The translations under genes were made by a program, and so were the position numbers. DNA of 64,000 nucleotides, taken from Pelagibius sp040217155 (GTDB taxonomy: Bacteria; Pseudomonadota; Alphaproteobacteria; Kiloniellales; Kiloniellaceae). This document shows, in pieces, positions 20,085-29,353 of this stretch. Position 1 is the first letter of the stretch. The number at the start of each line of letters is the position of its first letter. The DNA is taken from assembly GCA_040217155.1 (NCBI GenBank), contig JAVJNS010000008.1:124001-188000 (forward strand), in the 5' to 3' direction. The notes under the pieces are model-generated. The model made no database searches. It was given only the letters and a program-made list of their open reading frames with translations, and had not been told where the DNA came from.

Positions 20085-22423
20085 GCGACCTCGCCTTCCA
20101 GAGCCGCCGCCTGTTCGCGCAGGCGCTCGATGGTCATGAGCACGCGTTCGGGCGTCGCCGGGGTGTCGAGGTGCGGGCAGAGACGATGGCCGGCGACGCT
20201 GGCGATGGCGTCGGAGATGGCGTGCAGCGCCGAGATCGCCAGCATCAGCGGCGGCTCGCCCACTGCCTTGGAGCGGTAGATGGTCTCCTCGCGGTTGGGG
20301 CTGTCCTGCAGCATGTCGACGTTGAAGACGCGCGGGCGGTCGCCGCAGGCCGGAATCTTGTAGGTCGAGGGCGCATGGGTGCGCAGCCGACCCTCGCCGT
20401 CCCACCACAGTTCCTCCATGGTCAGCCAGCCCATACCCTGCACGTAGCCGCCCTCGATCTGGCCCTTGTCGAGGGCCGGGTTCAGGGAACTGCCGACGTC
20501 GTGCAGGATGTCGACGCGCTCGACACGGTACTCGCCGGTCAGCAGGTCCACAGCGACCTCGCTGACCGCCGCGCCGTAGGAGAAATAATAGAAGGGACGT
20601 CCCTTGCCGCCGGCGCGGTCCCAGTGGATCTTCGGCGTCTTGTAAAAGCCGGTGGAGGACAGTGAAACCCGGCCCAGGTAGGCGGCATTGATGAAGTCGG
20701 CGAAGACGATCTTCTGATTGCCGACCCGGACATAGCCGGGCAGGAACTCGACCTGATCCGGCGGCACATCCCAGTTCTCCGCCGCGAAGTCGACGAGCCG
20801 GCCTTTCAGGGTGTTGCAGGCGGCCAGCGCCGCCATGCCGTTGATGTCGGAGCCGGAGGAGGCCGCGGTGGCGGAGGTGTTGGGCACCTTGCCGGTCGTC
20901 GTGGCGGTGATGCGCACCCGGTCGATGTCGACCTGAAACGCCTCGGCGACCACCTGAGCCACCTTGGTGTAGAGCCCCTGTCCCATTTCCGTGCCGCCGT
21001 GGTTCAGATGGATCGAGCCGTCGCGATAGATGTGCACCAGGGCGCCGGCCTGGTTGTAGGCGGTAAGGGTGAAGGAGATGCCGAACTTCACCGGCGTCAA
21101 GGCCAGGCCGCGCCTGATCACCGGCGAGGTCCTGTTGAAGGCCGAGATCTCCTCCCGCCGCGCCCAGTAGCCGCTGCTGGCCTCCAGCTTCTCGATGATC
21201 TGCGGAGCGATGTTGTCCTCGACCCGCTGGTGATAGGGCGTCACGTCGCGGCCGCCGGGGCCGTAGAGGTTCAGCTTGCGGACCTCCAGCGGATCCTTGC
21301 CGAGCGCGAAGGCGATCTCCTCGATCAGGCGCTCGCCGCCGACCATGCCCTGGGGGCCGCCGAAGCCGCGAAACGCGGTGGCCGAGGCCAGGTTGGTTTT
21401 CAGCGGCTCGGAGACCAGGCGCACGTCGGGGAAGTAGTAGCAGTTGTCGGCGTGGAACAGCGCCCGGTCGGTCACCGGGCCGGAAAGGTCGGCGGACCAG
21501 CCGCAGCGCGACGCGTAGGTCATGTCGACCGCCAGGATGCGTCCCTCTTCGTCGAAACCGACCTCGTAGTCGACCAGGAAGTCGTGGCGCTTGCCGGTGA
21601 TCACCATGTCGTCGTCGCGGTCGGGGCGCAGCTTGGCGGCGCGCCCGGTCTTCTTGGCGACCAGCGCCGCGATCACGGCGAAGACGTTGCCTTGCGTTTC
21701 CTTGCCGCCGAAGGCGCCGCCCATGCGCCGCACCTCGGTCGTCACCGCATTGGCCGGCACGGCCAGCGCCCCGGCGATCATGGTCTGGATCTCGGTCGGG
21801 TGCTGGGTCGAGCAGGTCACCGCGACCTCGTCGTCCTCGCCCGGGACGGCGAGGGAAATCTGGCCCTCGAGGTAAAAGTGCTCCTGCCCGCCGATGGCCA
21901 TCTGCCCCTTGATGCGCCGCGGTGCCGCGGCCAGGGCCGCGACCGCGTCGCCCCGCGAGAGGGTCATGGGTTCGGTCACCATCTCGCCGCGCGCCTTGGC
22001 CGCGGCGTAGTCGAGCACCGCCGGCAGAGGCGCGTAGTCGATCTCGGCCAGCCGCACCGCCTGGCGCGCCTGCTCGCGGGTCGCCGCGGCCACCGCGAAG
22101 ATCGGCTGGCCGGCGTAGACGACCTCTTCTTCGGCGAGGATCGGCTCGTCGTGACGGTGGGTCGGACTGATATCGTTCTCGCCCGGAATATCCTCCGCCG
22201 TCAGGACCAGCTCCACGCCCGGCGCGGCCCGGACCGCATCGAGGTTGACGCGGCCGAGGCGGGCATGGGCAACGGTGGAGAGGCCGAGGCAGACATGCAG
22301 CAGCCCTTGCGGCTCGGCCAGGTCGTCGACATAAGCCGCGGTGCCGGCCACGTGCTTATGGCCGCTGTCGTGTTGCCGGGGCGTCCGCACGCCGCCTTTG
22401 ATCATCTCTCGCATGCTGGTCAC
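20081..22423 (-). CDS. xdhB: Xanthine dehydrogenase molybdopterin-binding subunit
   Basis: 780 residues, the usual length of bacterial XdhB. The aldehyde oxidase/xanthine dehydrogenase a/b hammerhead domain (about 1-150; GTAAYVDDLAEPQGLLHVCL) is followed by the Moco-binding region with RMGGAFGGKETQ, TAFRGFGGPQGM and NHGGTEMGQGLYTK. The C-terminal SKAVGEPPLMLA includes the catalytic Glu. With XdhA it oxidises hypoxanthine and xanthine to urate and reduces NAD+. It starts with a GGAG-containing site after a 334-bp gap from the permease gene. Confidence 0.95.
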   Translation of the reverse strand: MTSMREMIKGGVRTPRQHDSGHKHVAGTAAYVDDLAEPQGLLHVCLGLSTVAHARLGRVNLDAVRAAPGVELVLTAEDIPGENDISPTHRHDEPILAEEEVVYAGQPIFAVAAATREQARQAVRLAEIDYAPLPAVLDYAAAKARGEMVTEPMTLSRGDAVAALAAAPRRIKGQMAIGGQEHFYLEGQISLAVPGEDDEVAVTCSTQHPTEIQTMIAGALAVPANAVTTEVRRMGGAFGGKETQGNVFAVIAALVAKKTGRAAKLRPDRDDDMVITGKRHDFLVDYEVGFDEEGRILAVDMTYASRCGWSADLSGPVTDRALFHADNCYYFPDVRLVSEPLKTNLASATAFRGFGGPQGMVGGERLIEEIAFALGKDPLEVRKLNLYGPGGRDVTPYHQRVEDNIAPQIIEKLEASSGYWARREEISAFNRTSPVIRRGLALTPVKFGISFTLTAYNQAGALVHIYRDGSIHLNHGGTEMGQGLYTKVAQVVAEAFQVDIDRVRITATTTGKVPNTSATAASSGSDINGMAALAACNTLKGRLVDFAAENWDVPPDQVEFLPGYVRVGNQKIVFADFINAAYLGRVSLSSTGFYKTPKIHWDRAGGKGRPFYYFSYGAAVSEVAVDLLTGEYRVERVDILHDVGSSLNPALDKGQIEGGYVQGMGWLTMEELWWDGEGRLRTHAPSTYKIPACGDRPRVFNVDMLQDSPNREETIYRSKAVGEPPLMLAISALHAISDAIASVAGHRLCPHLDTPATPERVLMTIERLREQAAALEGEVA

Positions 22424-22757
22424 GCTCCCCTATCGGCTCGCTGTCCCGCTTGCCTCTGTTCGACCGCTTGCACGGGTTCCTCCGAAAGGATCGCAGGCAA
22501 AAGGATCGCAAGGAAGGCCACCCGAAACAAGCCGGTCATCGGCAGCGGCCGGGCCGTGGGCGGCAGGTGCCGCGGCGCGCCGGGCAGCGCCGCCGCGCTT
22601 TACCGACCACCGACGGACAACGTCGCGCCGAGGCTGGCGGAGACCGCCAACCGCGCCGGTACCGGCAACGCGCTGCGGCAAGAGGCGATACAACATAGGG
22701 CTTTCCCTTCCGATCCGGTTTGCTGCTTCCGCCCGGGCCCCGGGCGGGAGCGGTCTG
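22424..22757 (-). promoter_or_regulatory. Gap with strong GC hairpin between NCS2 permease and xdhB
   Basis: This stretch has no convincing gene; an 88-residue Arg/Ala-rich frame is judged spurious. Directly after the permease stop there is an all-GC inverted repeat (22729-22735 ccgcccg, 22741-22747 cgggcgg, 5-nt loop). It has no following T-run, so it is not a standard terminator, but it could slow RNA decay or polymerase. A separate promoter for xdhB may also lie here. Confidence 0.4.
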
Positions 22758-24173
22758 TCAGTCGTGCGGCAGCGAGCCGCTGCTATGGCCGGCATGGCCC
22801 CCCGAGACCTCTTCGGTCGCCTCACCCGTCAGTTCCTGCGGCAGCACCAGGTTCAGCACGATGGCGATCACCGCCGCGGGAAGCAGGCCGCTGGTAGTCA
22901 GAACGCGCAGGGTATCGGGCAGATGCTGCACCGCCGCCGGTTCCAGTTGCAGGCCGAGACCGACCGACAGCGCGATGGCGAAGATCACCATGTTGCGGCG
23001 GTTCCAGTCGACGTCGGACAGCATCGAGATGCCGGCGGCGACAACCATGCCGAACATCACGATCACGCCGCCGCCCAGAACCTCGATCGGCACCGTCGCG
23101 ATGGCCGCGCCGACTTTCGGCACCAGCCCGGCCAGGATCAGGAAGATCGCACCGAAGGTGACGACATGGCGGCTCATCACGCCGGTCATGGCGACAAGGC
23201 CGACATTCTGGCTGAAGGACGTGTTGGGCAGGCCGCCGAAGAGGCCCGCGATCGCCGATCCGAAGCCGTCGGCATAGGTGGCGCCCGACAGCTCTTCGCC
23301 AGTCGCCTCCCGGCCGGCACCGCCCTTGGTGATGCCCGAGACGTCGCCGACAGTTTCGATGGCCGAGACCACGCCCATGAAGCAGAAGCCGACGATGGCG
23401 GCGAACTGGAATTCCAGCCCGAAATGCAGCGGGTCCGGCAGGGCGAAACTGGCCGCGCGGCCGACGTTGTCGAAATTCACCATGCCGAGGGCCAAGGCCA
23501 CCAGATAGCCCACGATCAGACCGATCAGCACCGCCGAGATCGACATCATGCCGCGCGTGAAGAACTTCAAGCCAAGGGTGACGACGACGACGACCGACGC
23601 CACGAACCAGTTGGTCAGGCTGCCATAGTCGGGCGTGCCGATGGCCGGAACGCCGCCCGCGGCGTATTGGATGCCGACCTTGACCAGCGCCAGTCCGATC
23701 ATCGTCACGATCAGCCCGGTCACCAGCGGCGGCAGGGCGAAGCGGATCTTGTTGATGATCAGGCCGAGGCTGCCTTGAAAGAGGCCGCCGATGAGCACGC
23801 CGCCCATCAGGCCGGCCATGGCGTCGACGCCCCTGCCGGCGACCAGCGGAATCATGATCGGCAGGAAGGCGAAGGAGGTGCCCTGCACGATCGGCAGGCG
23901 CGCGCCCATCGGCCCGAAACCGATGGTCTGGAACAGCGTCGCGACCCCGGCGAAGACCATGCTCATCTGGATCATGTAGATCAACTCGGGGAAGTCCGGC
24001 GAGTTGGAGCCAAAACCGAACCCGGCGGCACCCGCCACGATGATCGCGGGTGTCACGTTCGAAACGAACATGGCCAGGACGTGCTGGATACCCAGCGGGA
24101 CCGCCTTGTGCAGCGCCGGCGTGTAGTTCGGATCGCGCAGCTGCGCCGCTGTCCCTATGGAAGTATCAGCCAT
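22758..24173 (-). CDS. NCS2-family purine (xanthine/urate) permease
   Basis: 471 residues with about 12-14 membrane helices. NCS2 motifs visible are LFQTIGFGPMGARLPIVQGTSFAF, the substrate-site helix FCFMGVVSAIETVGDVSG, and NTSFSQNVGLVAMTGVMSR. This proton-coupled family imports uracil or purines; the position between xdhA and xdhB argues for xanthine or urate. It gives the cluster a second uptake route beside the ABC importer. Gaps on both sides (about 270 and 330 bp) suggest it may have its own promoter. Confidence 0.92.
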   Translation of the reverse strand: MADTSIGTAAQLRDPNYTPALHKAVPLGIQHVLAMFVSNVTPAIIVAGAAGFGFGSNSPDFPELIYMIQMSMVFAGVATLFQTIGFGPMGARLPIVQGTSFAFLPIMIPLVAGRGVDAMAGLMGGVLIGGLFQGSLGLIINKIRFALPPLVTGLIVTMIGLALVKVGIQYAAGGVPAIGTPDYGSLTNWFVASVVVVVTLGLKFFTRGMMSISAVLIGLIVGYLVALALGMVNFDNVGRAASFALPDPLHFGLEFQFAAIVGFCFMGVVSAIETVGDVSGITKGGAGREATGEELSGATYADGFGSAIAGLFGGLPNTSFSQNVGLVAMTGVMSRHVVTFGAIFLILAGLVPKVGAAIATVPIEVLGGGVIVMFGMVVAAGISMLSDVDWNRRNMVIFAIALSVGLGLQLEPAAVQHLPDTLRVLTTSGLLPAAVIAIVLNLVLPQELTGEATEEVSGGHAGHSSGSLPHD

Positions 24174-24445
24174 ACCGATTGTTCTCCTTGTTGGCGGTCA
24201 TGAGCTCTTGCCGCTTCCGATCGGCGGCTTCGGTCGAGCCAGCGCGACCGCTTAAGGTTCGTTGGACCGGAAATCTTGACGATCTTTGCCGTCGCCGAAG
24301 CGGCTTATGACGGCGCACGGGCCGCAAAAAGGCGCTTCGGACACACCCCTTCCCGGGTGCCGGCTACTTGCGTGGTCATGCTAAATTCCCCCTCTTGTGT
24401 GCCGGCGGCTGCGTTATCGCTTTTTTGGGCGCCGGCCCGCCTCGG
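24174..24445. other. Intergenic region upstream of the purine permease
   Basis: This 272-bp gap separates the xdhA stop from the permease start, both on the minus strand. It is less GC-rich than the flanking genes and is a likely promoter/leader area for the permease. No gene, riboswitch or clear terminator was recognised. Confidence 0.35.
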
Positions 24446-25918
24446 TTATCTGGCAAACCTTCCCTGCCCGACGAGCCTGGTCGGGCTCGCCGGAGACGTT
24501 GTCTCGATAAAACAGCGCCGCAGCAGGTTCCGCGCCGCCTTCATTCGGTATTCGCCGCTGGCGCGCCAGTCGGTGATCGGCTGAAAATCCTCGGTCAAGG
24601 CCGCCATCGCCCTGGCGACCGCGGCTTCATTCCACTCGGCGCCGGCCAGCGCCGCTTCCGCCGCCGCCGCTCGCTTGGGTGTGGCGGCCAGCCCGCCATA
24701 GGCGAGGCGCGCCGCTTGAACCTTGCCGTTATCGATCCGCAGACTGAACGCGGCCAGGACCGCGGAGATGTCCTGGTCGAAGCGCTTGGAGACCTTGTAG
24801 GCGCGGAACACGGAGCCGGGTGCCGGCAGCGGCAGGCTCACGCTTTCGACGAATTCGCCCGGCGCGCGGTCCTGCTTGCCGTAGTCGATGAAATAATTCT
24901 CGAGCGGCAGCGCGCGCCGCTCGGCGCCCTTGCGCAGATTCAGCGTCGCCCCGGCGGCGATCAGCAGTGGTGGCGAATCGCCGATCGGCGAACCGTTGGC
25001 GACGTTGCCGCCGAGAGTTCCGCAATTGCGGATCTGCACCGAGCCGAGGCGCCGGATCACCTCGCCCATATCGGGATAGTGCCGCGACAGCAGCGCCATG
25101 GCGTCGCTGTAGGTGACGCCGGCGCCGATCTCGATGCCGGTTTCGGTTTCCTCGATCCGCGCCAGTTCGGCCACGCGGCCCAGGTAGATCACCGTCTGAG
25201 GCCGCTTCATGGCCTTGGTCACCCACAGCCCGACGTCGGTGGAGCCGGCGGTGAGCGTCGCCTCGGGACACTGCACGCAGAGCGCCGCCAGATCCTCGAT
25301 GGTCGCCGGGGCAAAGAAGCGGCGCTGCCCCGAAGCCTCGCCGACTTCCAGCGTTTCCCGGTCCTCCAGGGCGCGCAGTTGCCGCGCCGTCTCGGCCTCC
25401 GCCGCGGCAAAGGCGTCGTCGCGCGGCCCCAGTTCATAAGCCTGCTGCGCGGCGCGGACGATGGGAGCATAGCCGGTGCAGCGGCAGAGGTTGCCCGCCA
25501 GCACGTCGTCGATCGTCGTTTCGTCGGGCCGGCTTTCGTGATCGCGGGTCATAGCGAAAAGCGACATGACGAAACCCGGCGTGCAAAATCCGCACTGCGA
25601 ACCGTGGCACTCGACCATCGCTTCCTGCACCGCGTGCAGGCGGCCCTGCTTTGCCAGGTGTTCGACGGTGATCAGCTGGCAGCCGTCCAGACTGCCGACG
25701 AATTGGATACAGGCATTGACCGCCTGGTAGTGCAGTCTGTCGCCGCGCGGGCGCGCCACCACCACGGTGCAGGCCCCGCAGTCGCCTTCGTTGCAGCCTT
25801 CCTTGGTGCCGGTCAGGTGCTCGACCTGACGCAGGTAGTCGAGCACGGTCATGGTCGGATCGATGTTAGAAAGACGGCGCGGCGTTTCATCCAGCAGGAA
25901 TTGAATCTCGCGGCGCAT
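24446..25918 (-). CDS. xdhA: Xanthine dehydrogenase FeS/FAD subunit
   Basis: 490 residues. The plant-type [2Fe-2S] domain has CNEGDCGACTVVV and a later Cys (NACIQF). The second all-helical [2Fe-2S] domain has CGFCTPGF and CRCTGYAPIV. After a linker, residues about 195-370 form the FAD-binding domain (AGSTDVGLWVTK, GSVQIRNCGTLGGNVANGSPIGD), then the CO-dehydrogenase-flavoprotein C-terminal domain. It passes electrons from the Moco site of XdhB to NAD+. The gene follows uraH by 4 bp. Confidence 0.95.
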   Translation of the reverse strand: MRREIQFLLDETPRRLSNIDPTMTVLDYLRQVEHLTGTKEGCNEGDCGACTVVVARPRGDRLHYQAVNACIQFVGSLDGCQLITVEHLAKQGRLHAVQEAMVECHGSQCGFCTPGFVMSLFAMTRDHESRPDETTIDDVLAGNLCRCTGYAPIVRAAQQAYELGPRDDAFAAAEAETARQLRALEDRETLEVGEASGQRRFFAPATIEDLAALCVQCPEATLTAGSTDVGLWVTKAMKRPQTVIYLGRVAELARIEETETGIEIGAGVTYSDAMALLSRHYPDMGEVIRRLGSVQIRNCGTLGGNVANGSPIGDSPPLLIAAGATLNLRKGAERRALPLENYFIDYGKQDRAPGEFVESVSLPLPAPGSVFRAYKVSKRFDQDISAVLAAFSLRIDNGKVQAARLAYGGLAATPKRAAAAEAALAGAEWNEAAVARAMAALTEDFQPITDWRASGEYRMKAARNLLRRCFIETTSPASPTRLVGQGRFAR

Positions 25919-25922
25919 GATC

Positions 25923-26300
25923 TCAGCTGCCCCGGTAGGTGGAATAGCCGTAGGGCGAAATCAGCAGCGGCACGTGGTAATGCTGCCCCGCCTCGGCCAC
26001 GCCGAAACGGATCGGCACCACATCCAGGAAGGCCGGCGTCGTCAGGGCCACCCCCGCGGCGCGAAAGTAGTCGGCGACATGGAAGATCAGCTCGTAGCTG
26101 CCGGGACTGAAATCGGCGCCTTCAAGCACCGGCCCGTCGCAGCGGCCGTCGGCGTTGGTTTCAAGCGTGGACAGGCGATCGCGGGCCGTGCCCTTCAGGC
26201 GGTAGACCTCGATGCGAATGCCCGCCGCCGGGCGTCCGCCCGCGGTATCCAGCACATGGGTGGTCAGCCTGCCTGAACCACTGGCGTCATTGCCGGCCAT
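25923..26300 (-). CDS. uraH: 5-hydroxyisourate hydrolase (transthyretin-like)
   Basis: 125 residues with the diagnostic HIUase ends: LTTHVLDTAGGRPAAGIRIEVY near the N-terminus (catalytic His) and the C-terminal HYHVPLLISPYGYSTYRGS, where YRGS separates HIUase from transthyretin. It opens 5-hydroxyisourate made by PuuD to give OHCU, the substrate of UraD encoded at 27554. It is the first gene of the leftward purine operon and divergent from puuE. Confidence 0.96.
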   Translation of the reverse strand: MAGNDASGSGRLTTHVLDTAGGRPAAGIRIEVYRLKGTARDRLSTLETNADGRCDGPVLEGADFSPGSYELIFHVADYFRAAGVALTTPAFLDVVPIRFGVAEAGQHYHVPLLISPYGYSTYRGS

Positions 26301-26633
26301 ATCGAACCCCTCGCGACCTGCCTTATCCCGTCCGCCTCATCCGGCTGCCCTGTGCGATCCGACCGGGCCGGTCCAACTGGGCCGGTCAAACCGGGCTGTT
26401 CTTGCCCTTGGCAGGCGGACCCTTCATGACTGGGATCCTTGAAGCGCCTTGCCGGTCGCCTGATGAGTTGGCTTATTGTCCTGCGCTGTGGCCGGAAACG
26501 GAAGACTACTCGCTCCAGAAGCACTTTCAAAAAAAACATGCAAGTTGAGCCCGCCTTGTCTGCACTACTATGAAATGGGACTCATGCCGGCATGCGACCG
26601 GCCTGACGGGCTTGAGAGGGGGTGACGAAGATC
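26301..26633. promoter_or_regulatory. Divergent control region between uraH and puuE
   Basis: This is the only divergent point inside the purine block, so both operon promoters should lie in these 333 bp. A 13-bp palindrome (gaccgggccggtc, 26361-26373) and a partial second copy of its right half (gggccggtc, ending 26387) could be a regulator-binding site. The stretch 26500-26570 is AT-rich with an A-run. No regulator gene is adjacent; the nearest is LysR at 8926. Confidence 0.45.
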
Positions 26634-27557
26634 ATGACAGGCGATTATCCGCGCGATCTCATGGGGTACGGGGAAACGCCCCCCGACCCGCAGTGGCCCG
26701 GCGGCGCCCGCATCGCCGTGCAGTTCGTCATCAACTACGAAGAAGGCGGCGAAAACTGCATTCTTCACGGCGATGCCGCTTCCGAGGGTTTCCTCTCGGA
26801 AATCGTCGGCGCCCAGCCCTGGCCCGGCCAGCGTCACATGAACATGGAATCGATCTACGAATACGGCAGCCGCGCCGGTTTCTGGCGCCTGCACCGCCTG
26901 TTCACCGCTGCCGGCGTTCCGGTCACGGTCTACGGCGTGGCCACCGCCCTGCAGCGCAATCCCGCCGCCGTCGCCGCCATGCGGAAGGCCGGCTGGGAGA
27001 TCGCCTCGCACGGTCTCAAGTGGATCGAATACAAGGACTTCGCCAAGGAAGAAGAGCGCCGGCACCTGAACGAGGCGATCCGCATCCACGAGGAAGTGAC
27101 CGGCGAGCGCCCGCTCGGATGGTACACCGGCCGCTCCTCGGTCCACAGTCTGGATCTGGTGATGGAGGAAGGCGGTTTCCTCTACTCCGCCGATTCCTAT
27201 GCCGACGACCTGCCCTACTGGGTCGAAGGCCCCAAGGGGCCGCACCTCATCGTGCCCTATACGCTCGATTCCAACGACATGCGCTTCGCCACGCCCCAGG
27301 GTTTCAATTCCGGAGACCAGTTCTACACTTACTTGAAGGACTCCTTCGATCTGCTCTACGCGGAAGGCCAGGCCGGGGCACCGAAGATGCTGTCGGTCGG
27401 TCTGCATTGCCGCCTGACCGGGCGGCCCGGCCGCGCCGCGGCGCTGGCGCGCTTCCTCGACTACGTGATGTCGCACGAGGCTGTCTGGCCGGCGCGGCGC
27501 ATCGACATCGCGCGCCATTGGCATGCCCAGCACGCGGTCGGAGGCCGCAAGCCTTGA
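26634..27557 (+). CDS. puuE: Allantoinase, polysaccharide-deacetylase type
   Basis: 307 residues from ATG 26634 (MTGDYPRDLMGYGETPPDPQWPGGARIAVQFV); a GTG at 26622 is possible but sits right on the GAGAGGGG site. The sequence tracks known PuuE proteins: NYEEGGENCILHGD, YEYGSRAGFWRLHRLF, ASHGLKWIEYKDF, and WYTGRSSVHSLDLV. The enzyme hydrolyses allantoin to allantoate without the metal site of classical allantoinases. Its TGA overlaps the uraD TTG start. Confidence 0.94.
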   Translation: MTGDYPRDLMGYGETPPDPQWPGGARIAVQFVINYEEGGENCILHGDAASEGFLSEIVGAQPWPGQRHMNMESIYEYGSRAGFWRLHRLFTAAGVPVTVYGVATALQRNPAAVAAMRKAGWEIASHGLKWIEYKDFAKEEERRHLNEAIRIHEEVTGERPLGWYTGRSSVHSLDLVMEEGGFLYSADSYADDLPYWVEGPKGPHLIVPYTLDSNDMRFATPQGFNSGDQFYTYLKDSFDLLYAEGQAGAPKMLSVGLHCRLTGRPGRAAALARFLDYVMSHEAVWPARRIDIARHWHAQHAVGGRKP

Positions 27558-28072
27558 CCGAGTCGCCGCAGAGTGTCACCACCCTGGACCGGGCGGCCTT
27601 CGTCGCCCGCTTCGGCGGCGTCTTCGAGCACTCGCCCTGGGTCGCCGGGGCCGCCTACGACGCCGGCCTGCCGGCCGAGATCGAATCCGCCGCGGCATTG
27701 CACCAGGTCCTGGTGGCGGCCCTGCGCCGTGGCAGCGCGGCGCAGAAGCGTGCCTTGATCGAGGCCCATCCCGATCTCGCGGGACGCCTCGCCCAGGCCG
27801 GAAAGCTGACCGCCGACTCGACCGATGAGCAGGCTTCGGCCGGCCTCGACCTGCTGAGCGATGCCGAGCGCGATCGGTTCGCGGCGCTCAACGAGCGCTA
27901 CAAGGCCACCTTCGGCATGCCCTTCATCATGGCGGTAAAGGGCCGCTCGAAAGAGGAGATCCTCGCAGCCTTCGAGCGCCGCCTGAAGAACGACCAGGCG
28001 TCGGAATTCACCGCCGCGCTGGAACAGATAGAGCGCATCGCCCTGCTGCGCCTGAAGGAGATGTTGTCATGA
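27554..28072 (+). CDS. uraD: OHCU decarboxylase
   Basis: 172 residues. The start is most likely TTG at 27554, overlapping the puuE stop as TTGA and preceded by GGAGG at 27540-27544. Family motifs are FVARFGGVFEHSPWVA, the catalytic-His region LIEAHPDLAGRLAQAG, and FNERYKATFG-like LNERYKATFGMPFIMAVKGRSKEEIL. It decarboxylates OHCU to S-allantoin. The rare start and overlap suggest tight coupling to puuE. The ATG of the next gene overlaps its stop (ATGA). Confidence 0.93.
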   Translation: MTESPQSVTTLDRAAFVARFGGVFEHSPWVAGAAYDAGLPAEIESAAALHQVLVAALRRGSAAQKRALIEAHPDLAGRLAQAGKLTADSTDEQASAGLDLLSDAERDRFAALNERYKATFGMPFIMAVKGRSKEEILAAFERRLKNDQASEFTAALEQIERIALLRLKEMLS

Positions 28073-29343
28073 CCGTCGCGACGAAACCCCTGGCCGGCAC
28101 GGGACCCTGGATCAAGGCGATGGTCGACGGCTGGGCCCGCTTCAGCGAGGATCCGGAGAATCTGACCCGTGTCTTCCTGAGCCCCGAGCACAAGGCCTGC
28201 GCCGAAGCGGTGATGACCGCCATGCGCGCGGCCGGCATGGCGGCGCGCCTCGACGCCATCGGCAACGTGGTCGGCCGCTACGAGGCGGCAACGCCGGGCG
28301 CCCGGACGCTCGTCACCGGCTCGCACATCGACACCGTGCGCGACGCCGGCGCCTACGACGGCAACCTCGGCGTCGCCCTGCCCATCGCCTGCATCGCCGA
28401 GCTCGACTCGCGCGGCAAGCGTCTGCCCTACGCCATCGAGGTGGTGGCCTTCGGCGACGAGGAGGGCGTGCGCTTCCCGACCACGCTGTCGGGCTCGCGC
28501 ACCATCGCCGGCACCTTCGATCCCGCGGCACTCTCGGTCACCGACGCCGAGGAAACCAGTCTTTCAGACGCGCTCATCCACTTCGGTTGCGATCCCTCGG
28601 CCATCGCCGCGGAGGCCCGCAAGCCGGAAGACGTCCTGGCCTTCGTCGAAGTGCATATCGAGCAGGGGCCGGTGCTGGAGTCCGAACACCTGCCGGTCGG
28701 CACGGTGACCGCCATCAACGGCGCCAGCCGCTTTTCGGTCACGGTGACGGGCATCGCCGGCCACGCCGGCACGGTGCCGATGGGGTTGCGGAAAGATGCG
28801 CTGGCCGGCGCGGCGGAGATGATCGCCGCCATCGAGCGGCGCGCCGCCGCCGAGGAGGGCCTGGTGGCCACCGTCGGGCGGCTGGAGGCGGCGCCCGGCG
28901 CCATCAACGTGATTCCCGGGCGCGTCACCTTCACCATCGATATCCGCGCGCCGGAGAATGGCCAGCGCGAAGCTGCCGTCGCCGAGCTGAAGGAGATCCT
29001 GGCCGCCATCGCCACGCGCCGCGGCCTGGAGTTCGGCATCGAGCTGCTCTACTCGGAAGGCGCCGTGGCCTGCGACCCGACGCTGATGGATCACCTGGAC
29101 AAGGCCATCGGGCGCCAGGGGCTGCGGGCGCTGCGCCTGCCCAGCGGCGCCGGCCACGACGCCATGGCGCTCTCGGCGCTCTGTCCGATCGCCATGCTGT
29201 TCGTGCGCTGCGGCGGCGGCATCAGCCACAATCCGCTCGAAAGCATCACCGGCGAGGACGCCGAGACGGCGGCCCAGGTGTTCCTCGATTTCCTCGAGAA
29301 CCTCGACCCTGACAGCCTCGGCCCCAACAACTCAGGTCGTTGA
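28069..29343 (+). CDS. allC: Allantoate amidohydrolase (M20 Zn-dependent)
   Basis: 424 residues. Two-metal M20 motifs are GSHIDTVRDAGAYDGNLGV, VVAFGDEEGVRF, and VEVHIEQGPVLE, then the dimerisation/lid domain and the final SHNPLESIT with the last His ligand. The layout matches allantoate amidohydrolases and the related ureidoglycine/N-carbamoyl hydrolases. The place after puuE and uraD makes allantoate the natural substrate, releasing ammonia and CO2. Carbamoyl-amino-acid hydrolase is the alternative. Confidence 0.88.
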   Translation: MTVATKPLAGTGPWIKAMVDGWARFSEDPENLTRVFLSPEHKACAEAVMTAMRAAGMAARLDAIGNVVGRYEAATPGARTLVTGSHIDTVRDAGAYDGNLGVALPIACIAELDSRGKRLPYAIEVVAFGDEEGVRFPTTLSGSRTIAGTFDPAALSVTDAEETSLSDALIHFGCDPSAIAAEARKPEDVLAFVEVHIEQGPVLESEHLPVGTVTAINGASRFSVTVTGIAGHAGTVPMGLRKDALAGAAEMIAAIERRAAAEEGLVATVGRLEAAPGAINVIPGRVTFTIDIRAPENGQREAAVAELKEILAAIATRRGLEFGIELLYSEGAVACDPTLMDHLDKAIGRQGLRALRLPSGAGHDAMALSALCPIAMLFVRCGGGISHNPLESITGEDAETAAQVFLDFLENLDPDSLGPNNSGR

Positions 29344-29353
29344 GCGTCGACCG

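Noticed and set aside
22430..22694. Small minus-strand frame of 88 codons between the NCS2 permease and xdhB
   Set aside because: It has an ATG and a weak upstream purine stretch, but the product is Arg/Ala/Gly-rich with a local duplication and no family resemblance.
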